Below are positions 16,744 through 24,012 of a DNA stretch of 64,000 nucleotides, one piece after another. The first letter of the stretch is position 1; each line of letters begins with the position of its first letter. The position numbers were made by a program, and so were the translations under genes. The stretch is taken from positions 4,927,524 to 4,991,523 of the forward strand of contig NZ_CP077683.1 in NCBI RefSeq assembly GCF_019063845.1, written 5' to 3'. The DNA comes from Geomonas subterranea (GTDB lineage: Bacteria > Desulfobacterota > Desulfuromonadia > Geobacterales > Geobacteraceae). The notes under the pieces were generated by a model. The model did no database searches. It was not told the DNA's origin and saw only the letters and a program-made list of their open reading frames with translations.

Positions 16744-18045
16744 ATGACACAGACAACATCTAACAAGGGCTGGCAGGTAGTCTTCGCCGGAACCGGAATC
16801 AACCTGGCGCTCGGGGTGCTGTATGCCTGGAGTATCTTCAAGGGGGCCATCAAGGCGTCCATCGAGAAAGGGGGACCGGATGCCTTCCAGTGGAGCCTCG
16901 GCTCCATCAACGACCCGTACGCTCTCTGCTGTCTCGCCTTCGCCTTCTCCATGATCCTGGCGGGCAAGTGCCAGGATAAGATCGGCCCGGCCAAGACCGC
17001 CCTCATCGGCGGCCTCCTGGTTGGGGCAGGCTTCTCCCTCATGGGGTACTCCAACAGCTACGCCGCCTGGGTCACCGGCTTCGGCGTCCTGGCCGGTTCG
17101 GGCTTCGGTTTCGGCTACTCCGCCGCCACCCCGCCGGCGCTTAAGTGGTTCTCCTCCAAGAAGACCGGCCTCATCGCCGGCATCGTGGTCGCCGGCTTCG
17201 GTCTCGCTCCGGTGTACATCGCGCCGCTTTCCAGCTACCTCCTGGGCGCCTACGGTATCCAGCAGTCCATGTACATCCTCGCCGCCGGCTTCGCGGTCAT
17301 CGTCTGCGGCCTCTCCTTCGCCCTTGCCAATCCCCCCAAGGGTTACGTTCCCGCGGAACCGGCCCTCAAGGGTGACGAGAAGGCCGCCCCGGCGAAGAAG
17401 GCCGTACATGACGCAAATGTCGGCGAGATGCTGCGCTCTCCCAAGTTCTACATGCTCTGGGCCACCTTCTTCATCGGTGCCGGCGCGGGCCTCATGGTGA
17501 TCGGCTCCGTCGCGGGTCTCGCCAAGAAGAGCATGGGCCCCATGGCCTTCGTGGCGGTGGCCATCATGGCCATCGGCAATGCCTCCGGCCGCGTCGTGGC
17601 CGGCGTTCTCTCCGACAAGATCGGCCGTCGCGCCACCCTGACCATCATGCTCGGCTTCCAGGCGATCCTCATGTTCGCCGCGGTGCCGGTGGTCGGCTCC
17701 GGCTCCGCCGCAATGCTGGTGCTGCTCGCCTCGCTGATCGGCTTCAACTACGGCTCCAACCTGACCCTCTTCCCCTCCTTCGCCAAGGACTACTGGGGCT
17801 TCAAGAACTACGGCCTGAACTACGGCGTGCTGTTCTCCGCCTGGGGCGTCGGCGGCCTGGTCATGGGGCGCGTTTCCGAGATGATGAACGCCCAGCCGGG
17901 CGGCTTGAACAAATCCTTCATCCTTGCCGGGTCGTGCCTGGCGCTTGGCACCGTGATCACCTTCTTCCTGCGCGAGAAGAAGGCGGTCGAGGTCGAGGCG
18001 ACCGAGCTGGCGGGCGAGAAGGTCACGGTCAAGGTGTCCGCCTAA
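16744..18045 (+). CDS. OxlT-type MFS transporter (oxalate/formate antiporter family)
   Basis: A 433-residue inner-membrane carrier with 12 predicted transmembrane helices in two halves. The N-terminus (GWQVVFAGTGINLALGVLYAWSIF) and the helix 3-4 region (GFGFGYSAATPPALKWFSSKKTGLIAGIVVAGFGLAPVYIAPL) match the oxalate/formate antiporter family, whose members exchange or take up small carboxylates. In Geobacter-type organisms such proteins may handle monocarboxylates such as formate, lactate or pyruvate; the real substrate cannot be read here. GGAGG precedes the ATG. It is the only gene between a sigma-54 promoter and a terminator, so its expression is likely tied to a specific activator and carbon or energy state. 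Confidence 0.87.
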   Translation: MTQTTSNKGWQVVFAGTGINLALGVLYAWSIFKGAIKASIEKGGPDAFQWSLGSINDPYALCCLAFAFSMILAGKCQDKIGPAKTALIGGLLVGAGFSLMGYSNSYAAWVTGFGVLAGSGFGFGYSAATPPALKWFSSKKTGLIAGIVVAGFGLAPVYIAPLSSYLLGAYGIQQSMYILAAGFAVIVCGLSFALANPPKGYVPAEPALKGDEKAAPAKKAVHDANVGEMLRSPKFYMLWATFFIGAGAGLMVIGSVAGLAKKSMGPMAFVAVAIMAIGNASGRVVAGVLSDKIGRRATLTIMLGFQAILMFAAVPVVGSGSAAMLVLLASLIGFNYGSNLTLFPSFAKDYWGFKNYGLNYGVLFSAWGVGGLVMGRVSEMMNAQPGGLNKSFILAGSCLALGTVITFFLREKKAVEVEATELAGEKVTVKVSA

Positions 18046-18078
18046 GGTGGTTTTTTCCTGACGTTGGAAAAAATGAAG

Positions 18079-18109
18079 GGGCCATGCGATTCTGCATGGC
18101 CCTTTTTTT
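18079..18109 (+). terminator. Rho-independent terminator of the MFS gene
   Basis: Perfect 9-bp stem GGGCCATGC / GCATGGCCC (18079-18087 and 18094-18102), 6-base loop, then seven Ts. Confidence 0.85.
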
Positions 18110-18166
18110 CGCGATGATGCTATTATGTCGCACCCGCAACCCACACCGCCCACTCTGGAGATGATC

Positions 18167-19339
18167 GTGTCTGAAGAAGAGTCCGCCTTCGATACCAGCT
18201 ATGTCACCATCATGCTGGTCGTCTTCCTGGTCGTGACAGGTCTTGCCATCGATATCGGGTACATGTACGTGAGCGAGGAGGACCTGCAGCACTCCGCCGA
18301 GATGGCGGCCCTCACCGGAGCCCAGAGCATCAAGCAGCGCTACCTGCTGCAGGCGCAGACCGATCCCGCGCGTCTCCCCGACGTCTCCAGGGATCCGGTC
18401 CAGTCACAGGCCCGGGGCGTAGCGGTCGACCTGGTCACCGGCAAGCACGACGCCGCGGCGCTGGTCGGGCTTTTGAACAACAACGGCAATGCCCTCACCG
18501 GCGATAACGACATCACGGTCGGCTTCTGGAACATGAGCAGCCGCAGCTACACACCCGGGGCCACTCCGGTCAACGCCATGCAGGTGAGGACCAGGCGCAC
18601 CGCCGAGAGCAGCTCGGTCGGGCTCGGGACGCTTGGGACCTTCATCGCCAAGATCAGCGGCACCGAGGACTTCGGCTCCACCCCGGTGGCGACGGCCGCC
18701 CTGGTGCCGGGGACCCGCTCCAACATCGCCATCTGCGCCGAGGCCTGTCAGCCTTCCTGCACCTTCCCCCAGATCTGCAGCATCACCGAACGGCGGATGA
18801 GCCACTCCGCCTGGGACCCCAACTCGGGAGGCTCCCTCTCCGGCCACTACCTCTACACCTCGTTGCTGCACCCGGTGACCATCACCAACTCCATGTCCGA
18901 CCTCGTCTGCCAGGAGATGCCGGTGCAGGAGGTCTGCGGTCTCCCCATCTTCGCCGCGGCCAGCGACAGCGACGTCGTCCTGCGCGACGTCAAGGCGATG
19001 ATGTACGATCCACAGGTGGACCGCTCCAACAAGGAGTACGACAAAAACGGCAGACTGGTCGGGTGGTGGGTGATCGTTCCGGCCACCGACTGCTCCGGCT
19101 TCCTCCCCGCCGGGAGTTACCAGCAGCACAAGGTGGCCAGGTACTCCCTGGTGCGTATCAGCAGGATCTGCACCAGCGGCGCCGCCGGGTGCGGCAAATC
19201 CTCGGGGCAGGGCGATCTCCCCGCCACATCCTGCACTCCGGGGGGGGACGGTCTGTACATCGACCGTATTTCCTGCGTCGGGTGCGACAGCCAGGCCCGG
19301 AAACTCCTGCCGGGGCTGCGCCCGGTGCTGGTGGACTAG
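18167..19339 (+). CDS. TadG/TadE-like membrane-anchored protein
   Basis: A 390-residue protein with one N-terminal transmembrane helix (TSYVTIMLVVFLVVTGLAID) directly followed by the pseudopilin-like TadG segment (YMYVSEEDLQHSAEMAALTGAQ). The rest is a periplasmic domain with paired cysteines (CAEACQPSCTFPQIC and CVGC), probably disulphide-bonded. TadG-family proteins accompany Flp pilus systems or act alone. Here no tad cluster is nearby. GTG 18167 is preferred because GGAG lies six bases upstream; an ATG at 18125 has no ribosome-binding site. Confidence 0.75.
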   Translation: MSEEESAFDTSYVTIMLVVFLVVTGLAIDIGYMYVSEEDLQHSAEMAALTGAQSIKQRYLLQAQTDPARLPDVSRDPVQSQARGVAVDLVTGKHDAAALVGLLNNNGNALTGDNDITVGFWNMSSRSYTPGATPVNAMQVRTRRTAESSSVGLGTLGTFIAKISGTEDFGSTPVATAALVPGTRSNIAICAEACQPSCTFPQICSITERRMSHSAWDPNSGGSLSGHYLYTSLLHPVTITNSMSDLVCQEMPVQEVCGLPIFAAASDSDVVLRDVKAMMYDPQVDRSNKEYDKNGRLVGWWVIVPATDCSGFLPAGSYQQHKVARYSLVRISRICTSGAAGCGKSSGQGDLPATSCTPGGDGLYIDRISCVGCDSQARKLLPGLRPVLVD

Positions 19340-19341
19340 CG

Positions 19342-19752
19342 GTGACGGCGCAGGGGATGCCGGAAAGGGGGCGCTGTGATGATGCGCCCCCGCCGGAGCT
19401 GCAAAAGGCGATCAGTGAGTTCAACGGCGGGGAATGGTTCGAGTGCCACGAGACGCTTGAGGAGCTCTGGGTGGGCGAGAAGGGGGCGTTGCGCGATTTC
19501 TACCAGGGGGTCTTGCAGGTCGCCGTCGCGCTCTACCACTGGCGTAACGGCAACTTCAAGGGAGCCGAGGGGCTGCTTGGACGCGCCGCCGACCTCTTGA
19601 GGCGGGTCCCGCGGAGCTGCCTCGGTGTGGACGTGGCGCGGTTGGTGGCAGAGGCGGACGTGCTGCACGAGGCGCTGCTCTTCTTGGGGGAAGAACGGAT
19701 GGGGGAACTCGACCCCGCATTGATCCCGAAACTGCACCCCCCCGCCCCCTGA
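19342..19752 (+). CDS. DUF309 protein
   Basis: A 136-residue helical protein of the DUF309 family, recognised from ELQKAISEFNGGEWFECHETLEELW followed by RDFYQGVLQVAVALYHWRNGN. The conserved E.HE..E.LW signature resembles a metal- or ligand-binding helical bundle; biochemical function is unknown. Start is uncertain: GTG 19342, two bases after the TadG-like stop, has GGTGG at fair spacing, while ATG 19357 sits directly behind AGGGG. Coupling to the upstream gene is likely. Confidence 0.75.
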   Translation: MTAQGMPERGRCDDAPPPELQKAISEFNGGEWFECHETLEELWVGEKGALRDFYQGVLQVAVALYHWRNGNFKGAEGLLGRAADLLRRVPRSCLGVDVARLVAEADVLHEALLFLGEERMGELDPALIPKLHPPAP

Positions 19753-19771
19753 AACATCAGCCTGCAACGCC

Positions 19772-19808
19772 AAAAAAGCCGCCCCCTGGTATGGGAGGCG
19801 GCTTTTTT
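19772..19808. terminator. Bidirectional terminator between DUF309 and carbonic anhydrase genes
   Basis: Perfect 12-bp stem AAAAAAGCCGCC (19772-19783) with complement 19797-19808. A and T runs flank it for both directions; the genes converge here. Confidence 0.85.
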
Positions 19809-19823
19809 TCCGGAACGGAGCGG

Positions 19824-20513
19824 CTATTTAAGCAAAGTGACCTTGCCGTCATCGAGGTCGTACTTGGCGGCGACGATCTTGATCTTTCCTTCCTTCATTT
19901 CCTTGGCGAGGATCTTCGATTTCTTCGGGAGCTCGGCGGCAACGGCCTTGGCGTTGATCTCGACCGCGCACTCCACGATCTCCTCCTTCGCCTTCCCCTT
20001 GCAGGTGGCCTTGGCCTTCTTCGCGGCGGGAGCGATCTCCTTCACGATGGCGCCGATGTTCCCTTCCGGCTTGCCTCCGGCGACGGTCGCGGTGACGGCG
20101 CCGCAGCGCTCGTGCCCGAGCACCATGATGAGCGGGCTCCCCAGGTGTTCGGCCGCGTACTCAACGCTCCCCAGGACCAGCGGGTCTGCCACGTTGCCGG
20201 CGACGCGCACCACGAACACCTCTCCCAGGGACTGGTCGAAGATGATCTCCGGCGGGACCCGGGAGTCGGAGCAGGAGAGGATGATGGCGTAGGGGTGCTG
20301 GCTCTTGGCCAGCTTGCCGCGGGCGGTGGCGTCGCACAGCGCCGTAGCCGACATCTTGCTCTCCACGTAGCGGGTGTTGCCGTCCATCAGTTTCTGAAGC
20401 GCCTGGTCGGCAGAGATGCCGCTCACTTCGCCGGAAGCGAAAGCGAGGCCAGCCGTCGCGGCCAAGGCTGCGGCCACTACTGCGATCCTGCGTGCTACCT
20501 TGCTGCTCTTCAT
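19824..20513 (-). CDS. Periplasmic beta-class carbonic anhydrase
   Basis: A 229-residue beta-carbonic anhydrase that interconverts CO2 and bicarbonate. The zinc site is complete: Cys81 and Asp83-Arg85 in ILSCSDSRVP, and His134/Cys137 in VLGHERCGAV. A signal peptide (MKSSKVARRIAVVAAALAATAGLAFA) places it in the periplasm, unlike the common cytoplasmic form. A Lys-rich insert (EIAPAAKKAKATCKGKAKEE) lies near residue 165. The start is ATG 20513 with AAAGGAGGAAAC; a longer frame to 20603 lacks a ribosome-binding site. Monocistronic. It may supply bicarbonate or buffer the periplasm during acetate oxidation, by inference. Confidence 0.88.
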   Translation of the reverse strand: MKSSKVARRIAVVAAALAATAGLAFASGEVSGISADQALQKLMDGNTRYVESKMSATALCDATARGKLAKSQHPYAIILSCSDSRVPPEIIFDQSLGEVFVVRVAGNVADPLVLGSVEYAAEHLGSPLIMVLGHERCGAVTATVAGGKPEGNIGAIVKEIAPAAKKAKATCKGKAKEEIVECAVEINAKAVAAELPKKSKILAKEMKEGKIKIVAAKYDLDDGKVTLLK

Positions 20514-20739
20514 AGTTTCCTCCTTTAATGTAGCCCCTGTGGGCGAAGCAGATCCTTCCTTATCGGTCGGGAACTGCTGGGCATGAGGGAAAAGCGGCCT
20601 CATTCTACATGAAAAGAATTATTATTCCAGCCTAATTTTAAAGGTCCGGTTACCGGGGGCAGGGTGGGGACGGTTGACAAGCGTCGGCGCTTCAGGCAGA
20701 TTAGGCAGGCGTAAAGACACGAAAAAAGCGGGGTAATCG

Positions 20740-20904
20740 ATGTTTGTGCTGAAACTGTTGGGTATCGGGGTGATGGTCACGGTGGGTATCGCCATGATCG
20801 CATTTTTGGAAGAGAAGCTGGTGAGCGGGCCGCGCAGGCGTCAGATCGCCGAAAGGGCGCGCCAGAAGCTGGCCGGCGGGAAAGGGGAAGGGGAGAAGGA
20901 GTAG
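20740..20904 (+). CDS. Small single-pass membrane protein, 54 residues
   Basis: Reads MFVLKLLGIGVMVTVGIAMI and ends in GEGEKE: one N-terminal transmembrane helix followed by a positively charged amphipathic helix (GPRRRQIAERARQKLAGG). A weak -35/-10 (TTGACA at 20674, 17 bases, CAGATT) lies upstream. The ribosome-binding site (AGCGGGG) is only fair. It is convergent with the DUF1634 gene. No function recognised; moderate confidence that it is a gene. Confidence 0.5.
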   Translation: MFVLKLLGIGVMVTVGIAMIAFLEEKLVSGPRRRQIAERARQKLAGGKGEGEKE

Positions 20905-20912
20905 CTCCCCGG

Positions 20913-21230
20913 TCACATCCCCTTGCCGAAGTAGATCCCGGCGGCCACGGCGCAGAGCACCACCAGGGAAAACAGCGCGAAGTGCCAGTCCCGCTCCTTG
21001 ACGAAGATCACGGCGGCCACCAGCACGCGCAGGACCGGGGTGCCGAGCAGCACCAGGAGTCCGGCGGTGATCAGCCTGGGCGCGACGGCGCTCTGACCGA
21101 GAACCATGAGGGCGATCCCTACGGCGAGGAGCGCCGCAGCCACCAGGGACCCTAACCGCAACAGCCTCGCCAGCACCAGCTCGATCGGGTGCTCGGCCGC
21201 TTTTTCCTCCGGATCGATTCCTACCACCAC
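20913..21230 (-). CDS. DUF1634 membrane protein
   Basis: A 105-residue protein with three predicted helices (LGSLVAAALLAVGIALMVLG, PRLITAGLLVLLGTPVLRVLVAAVIFV and the C-terminal FALFSLVVLCAVAAGIYFG). DUF1634 proteins are almost always next to a TauE/SafE transporter, as here, and probably work with it. The GTG start has AAGGGGG upstream and overlaps the end of the transporter gene by ten bases, so the pair is translationally coupled. Confidence 0.85.
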   Translation of the reverse strand: MVVGIDPEEKAAEHPIELVLARLLRLGSLVAAALLAVGIALMVLGQSAVAPRLITAGLLVLLGTPVLRVLVAAVIFVKERDWHFALFSLVVLCAVAAGIYFGKGM

Positions 21231-22057
21231 TTCACCCCCTTGTAGATCATCTCGATGGCCGTGTACGCCAGGATCGGCATGAAGAAAAGCCTGATCTTGC
21301 TGGCCGGCATGCGCATCATCAGGCGGGCGCCGAGGATCGCCCCGAGGAGCACCCCGAGCACCACCGGCCCCGCCACCAAGGGCTTCACGTCGCCGCGCGC
21401 GAAGTACACCACCGCCCCCGAGGCCGCGGTCACCCCGATCATGAAATTGGAGGTGGCGCTGGATGCCTTGAAGGGCATCCCCATCACCTGGTCCATGGCC
21501 GGCACCTTGAAGATCCCCGCCCCGATCCCCAAAAGCCCCGCGGCAGCCCCGGAGAAGTACATGATGACGAGCCCCGGCAGCGTCCGGGTCACCTGGTATT
21601 CCACCCGGCGCCCCAGCGCCTTGTCGTAGTAGGAGCCGCCGAGCCTGAGCTTCGCGGAGATGGCGTCCGGAATCACCTCTGGTCTGGCGTGCTCTTTCCG
21701 GGTGCGGAACATGTTGTAGGCCGAATAGGCCAGCAAGAGGCCGAAGAGGACGAACAGGACGCGCTGGTTCACCAGGGCCGCCACCAAGGCGCCAGTCAGG
21801 GCCCCCATCGAGGTTCCCATCTCGAGCCAGATCGCCACGCGGGTGTTGGTGAGGCGGTCTCTCAGAAAGGCCACCGCGGCGCCGGTCGAGGTGGCGATGA
21901 TGCAGACGGTCGAGGCTGCGACCGCGGTGCGCATCGGCATGCCGAAGCCGAGGGTGAGGGCGGGGACGATGATGATGCCGCCCCCAAGGCCCAGGATCGC
22001 CCCGACCACCCCGGCCGCGATTCCGATCGCAAATATCGTTATGAAGGTGATTACCAC
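21221..22057 (-). CDS. TauE/SafE-family anion exporter
   Basis: A 278-residue inner-membrane permease of the TauE/SafE (DUF81) family, which moves sulfur-containing or organic anions such as sulfite, sulfoacetate or taurine derivatives. Typical features are the glycine-rich first repeat GVVGAILGLGGGIIIVPALT and the second repeat AAAGLLGIGAGIFKVPAMDQVMGMPFKASSATSNFMIG, giving two homologous halves with about eight helices. I prefer GTG 22057 because GGAGGA lies five bases before it; ATG 22090 would add a basic stretch (MIRQRRGRRTY). The substrate is unknown. It forms an operon with the DUF1634 gene. Confidence 0.83.
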   Translation of the reverse strand: MVITFITIFAIGIAAGVVGAILGLGGGIIIVPALTLGFGMPMRTAVAASTVCIIATSTGAAVAFLRDRLTNTRVAIWLEMGTSMGALTGALVAALVNQRVLFVLFGLLLAYSAYNMFRTRKEHARPEVIPDAISAKLRLGGSYYDKALGRRVEYQVTRTLPGLVIMYFSGAAAGLLGIGAGIFKVPAMDQVMGMPFKASSATSNFMIGVTAASGAVVYFARGDVKPLVAGPVVLGVLLGAILGARLMMRMPASKIRLFFMPILAYTAIEMIYKGVKWW

Positions 22058-22346
22058 GTACGTCCTCCGCCCCCGGCGCTGCCGGATCATTCTGACCGCG
22101 ACAATCTACCTTTTCTTCGCCCGCTTTACAAATAAATAAAGGGATCGTAGAACCCGCATCCAGGCGCCTTGGCGGAGCGGGCGGCGCGGCTTTCTCGCGG
22201 CTGCTCCAGGGAGAAGCGGGAGTCCCTGCCGATGCACAAGTATTAGGCTACTCTGCCTTTATTGGGTCAGGCGCAGTGCGCGGGGCGGGATGTCGCTTTT
22301 TTGTAACTCTCCGCAATCCGAATGGTTTTTGCAGCGGACGAGAAAG

Positions 22347-22362
22347 TGGCACAGCTTCTGCT
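22347..22362 (+). promoter_or_regulatory. Sigma-54 (-24/-12) promoter of a short RNA
   Basis: TGGCAC-AGCTT-CTGCT: the -24 half matches the consensus fully and GG and GC are separated by exactly ten bases. The predicted start is near 22372. The first thing downstream is not a gene but a hairpin and then a terminator, ending about 90 bases later. Confidence 0.65.
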
Positions 22363-22371
22363 AACAAGTGG

Positions 22372-22460
22372 CCAGGTAACGAAGCACAACGAAGTGCTCG
22401 GGACCGCAGGCAAGACAGGCAAAGGCGCCTCTCCACGACGGGTGAGAGGCGCCTTTTTTT
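22372..22460 (+). ncRNA. Candidate sigma-54-dependent small RNA or terminated leader
   Basis: About 89 bases bounded by a sigma-54 promoter and a rho-independent terminator. A first hairpin, AGCAC-AACGAA-GTGCT (22383-22398), is followed by a linker with the near-repeat GCAGGC / GACAGGC. The terminator has a perfect 10-bp stem GGCGCCTCTC (22424-22433) with complement 22444-22453 and seven Ts. There is no reading frame with a ribosome-binding site inside. I do not recognise an Rfam family. It could act in trans or be a terminated leader of the outer-membrane protein gene at 22566. Confidence 0.5.
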
Positions 22461-22565
22461 ATGCAATCCAGTGAAAGGGGGAGGTTCAGCCGCAAAGGTA
22501 GGCAGTCTCAGGGAGATATTCGCAGCACCAATACAGAGTGAAATTCATTACAAAGGAGTAAGGAC

Positions 22566-23309
22566 ATGAAAAGAACCATCAAAAGCCTCATCTTGGCAAC
22601 GGCGCTGACCATCGCAACCAGCGGGATCGCAATGGCGACCCCCTCCACCCAGATCTGGATCCCCTCCACCGACGTCCAGGGCTTCAAGTCCCTGCACCTT
22701 GGTATCGACAACTACACCCGCACCTCCAACAACTCCAGCGTCGGCAACGTCTACGACCTCGGGGTCACCGCCGGGGTGCTCCCCTTCGAGAAGCTCCAGG
22801 CCGAGGTAGGCGTGGACTACATCACCAGCGGCTCGAACGGCTACGACAGCAGGCCGATCTACTTCAACGCCAAGATCGGCACCCCTGAAGGGTCCCTCTT
22901 CGAACTCTCCCCGGCTCTGGCCGTCGGCGGCTACGGCTTCGGCACCAACGGCGACAAGAACAGCGCCTTCCGCACCGACCAGAACATCGTCTACGGCCTC
23001 GCCGCCAAGACCCTCCCGGTTGTCGGGCGTCTCTCCGCAGGCTACTACTTCGGCAACGACAAGGTCATCGGGCCCAAGGATGACGGCGTGCTCCTCTCCT
23101 GGGACCGCACCATGAGCGAGATCTCCGACAAGCTCTGGCTTGCCGCCGACTACCAGGGTGGCAAGAACACCGTCGGCGCCTTCAGCTTTGGCGCCTCCTG
23201 GGCCTTCTCGAAGAACGTCTCCGTGATCCTGGGCTATGACATCTACAACGACCAGCAGTTGGCCGGCAAGAACACCTTCACCACCCAGGTGGACATCAAC
23301 TTCCCCTAG
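22566..23309 (+). CDS. Outer-membrane beta-barrel protein
   Basis: A 247-residue exported protein. The signal peptide ends SGIAMA, followed by alternating strand pattern throughout (YDLGVTAGVLPFEKLQAEVGVDYI, KLWLAADYQGGKNTVGAFSFGASWAF) and a C-terminal strand TFTTQVDINFP close to the outer-membrane assembly signature. The family is probably a small porin or channel of about ten or twelve strands; I do not recognise a specific name. The start has AAAGGAGTAAGG. It lies downstream of the putative small RNA and ends at a terminator. Confidence 0.75.
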   Translation: MKRTIKSLILATALTIATSGIAMATPSTQIWIPSTDVQGFKSLHLGIDNYTRTSNNSSVGNVYDLGVTAGVLPFEKLQAEVGVDYITSGSNGYDSRPIYFNAKIGTPEGSLFELSPALAVGGYGFGTNGDKNSAFRTDQNIVYGLAAKTLPVVGRLSAGYYFGNDKVIGPKDDGVLLSWDRTMSEISDKLWLAADYQGGKNTVGAFSFGASWAFSKNVSVILGYDIYNDQQLAGKNTFTTQVDINFP

Positions 23310-23337
23310 GGTGGCGCAACTGCGGGGCATAAACGGG

Positions 23338-23376
23338 ACGGGGGAGGTGCGTGAGGCGCCTCCCCCGTTCTTTTAT
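23338..23376 (+). terminator. Rho-independent terminator
   Basis: Stem ACGGGGGAGGTGC (23338-23350) pairs with GCGCCTCCCCCGT (23357-23369), with one G-U pair, followed by TCTTTT. Confidence 0.8.
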
Positions 23377-23443
23377 GCTCCGGTCTGTCCATGCCGTGGC
23401 CGGTGATCTTTTTGACGACTGCAAACTTTTTTAGAGAAAATGA

Positions 23444-23473
23444 TTGACTGCACCGGAAAGGGTGTGGTACAAG
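23444..23473 (+). promoter_or_regulatory. Sigma-70 type promoter of the tRNA
   Basis: TTGACT at 23444-23449, an 18-base spacer, TACAAG at 23468-23473. The predicted start is about eight bases before the mature tRNA end. Confidence 0.5.
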
Positions 23474-23487
23474 TTGGGACTCAATGA

Positions 23488-23564
<77 letters not shown>

Positions 23565-23573
23565 AAACATTAT

Positions 23574-23606
23574 AAGGACTTAGCTTAAGCGGCTAAGTCC
23601 TTTTTT
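23574..23606 (+). terminator. Rho-independent terminator of the tRNA
   Basis: Perfect 11-bp stem AAGGACTTAGC (23574-23584) with complement 23592-23602, 7-base loop, and six Ts. Confidence 0.88.
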
Positions 23607-24012
23607 GTTGTTGATTGTGCTGACTTTGTGTCAGTGGGCTGCGTTGAGTTCAGTTGGTGGGCCAGCTTCGAATTTAAACCCGGTATCGGCTGTGCAAGGC
23701 TGGCCAACACCCTGTGAAATATCGTGCTGTTACAGATTGCTGGTGGGGCTCAAAATGCCGAGGGGTTAAAGTCGGACGCCGATTGACAGGGAGGAGCAAA
23801 GACCGAATAACGCGGGGGCGGAACTTTCAGTTTCGATCCCTGTTTTTTTGCCCAGTGCTATTGGTAAAAACGATACTCTTGATGGTGTTTTTTAAATATA
23901 TCAATTTGACTTTGCTAACACTGGCTGGTAGCCTCGCCGCACCTTAAGACGGTGCGCTGCTTAGTTCTTCTTAGCAGGGTAACTGACATATATATACCGA
24001 GGAGGAAAAAAC
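23607..24012. other. Intergenic region, AT-richer than surroundings
   Basis: About 400 bases between the tRNA and the rhodanese lipoprotein. No convincing gene. I looked for a repeat of the tRNA 3' end (an attachment site) and saw none. The part from 23850 to 24000 is AT-rich and should hold the promoter of the rhodanese operon; a weak candidate is TTGACT near 23909 with a poor -10. Confidence 0.5.

Noticed and set aside
22091..22346. Known riboswitch (GEMM, TPP, SAM or cobalamin) upstream of the small RNA
   Set aside because: None of the conserved core strings of those families appears; the stretch shows no stable aptamer-like fold by eye.
23912..23950. Sigma-54 promoter for the rhodanese operon (TGGTAG-CCTCG-CCGCA)
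   Set aside because: GG-N10-GC spacing is present but the -12 half lacks the TTG, too weak to claim.
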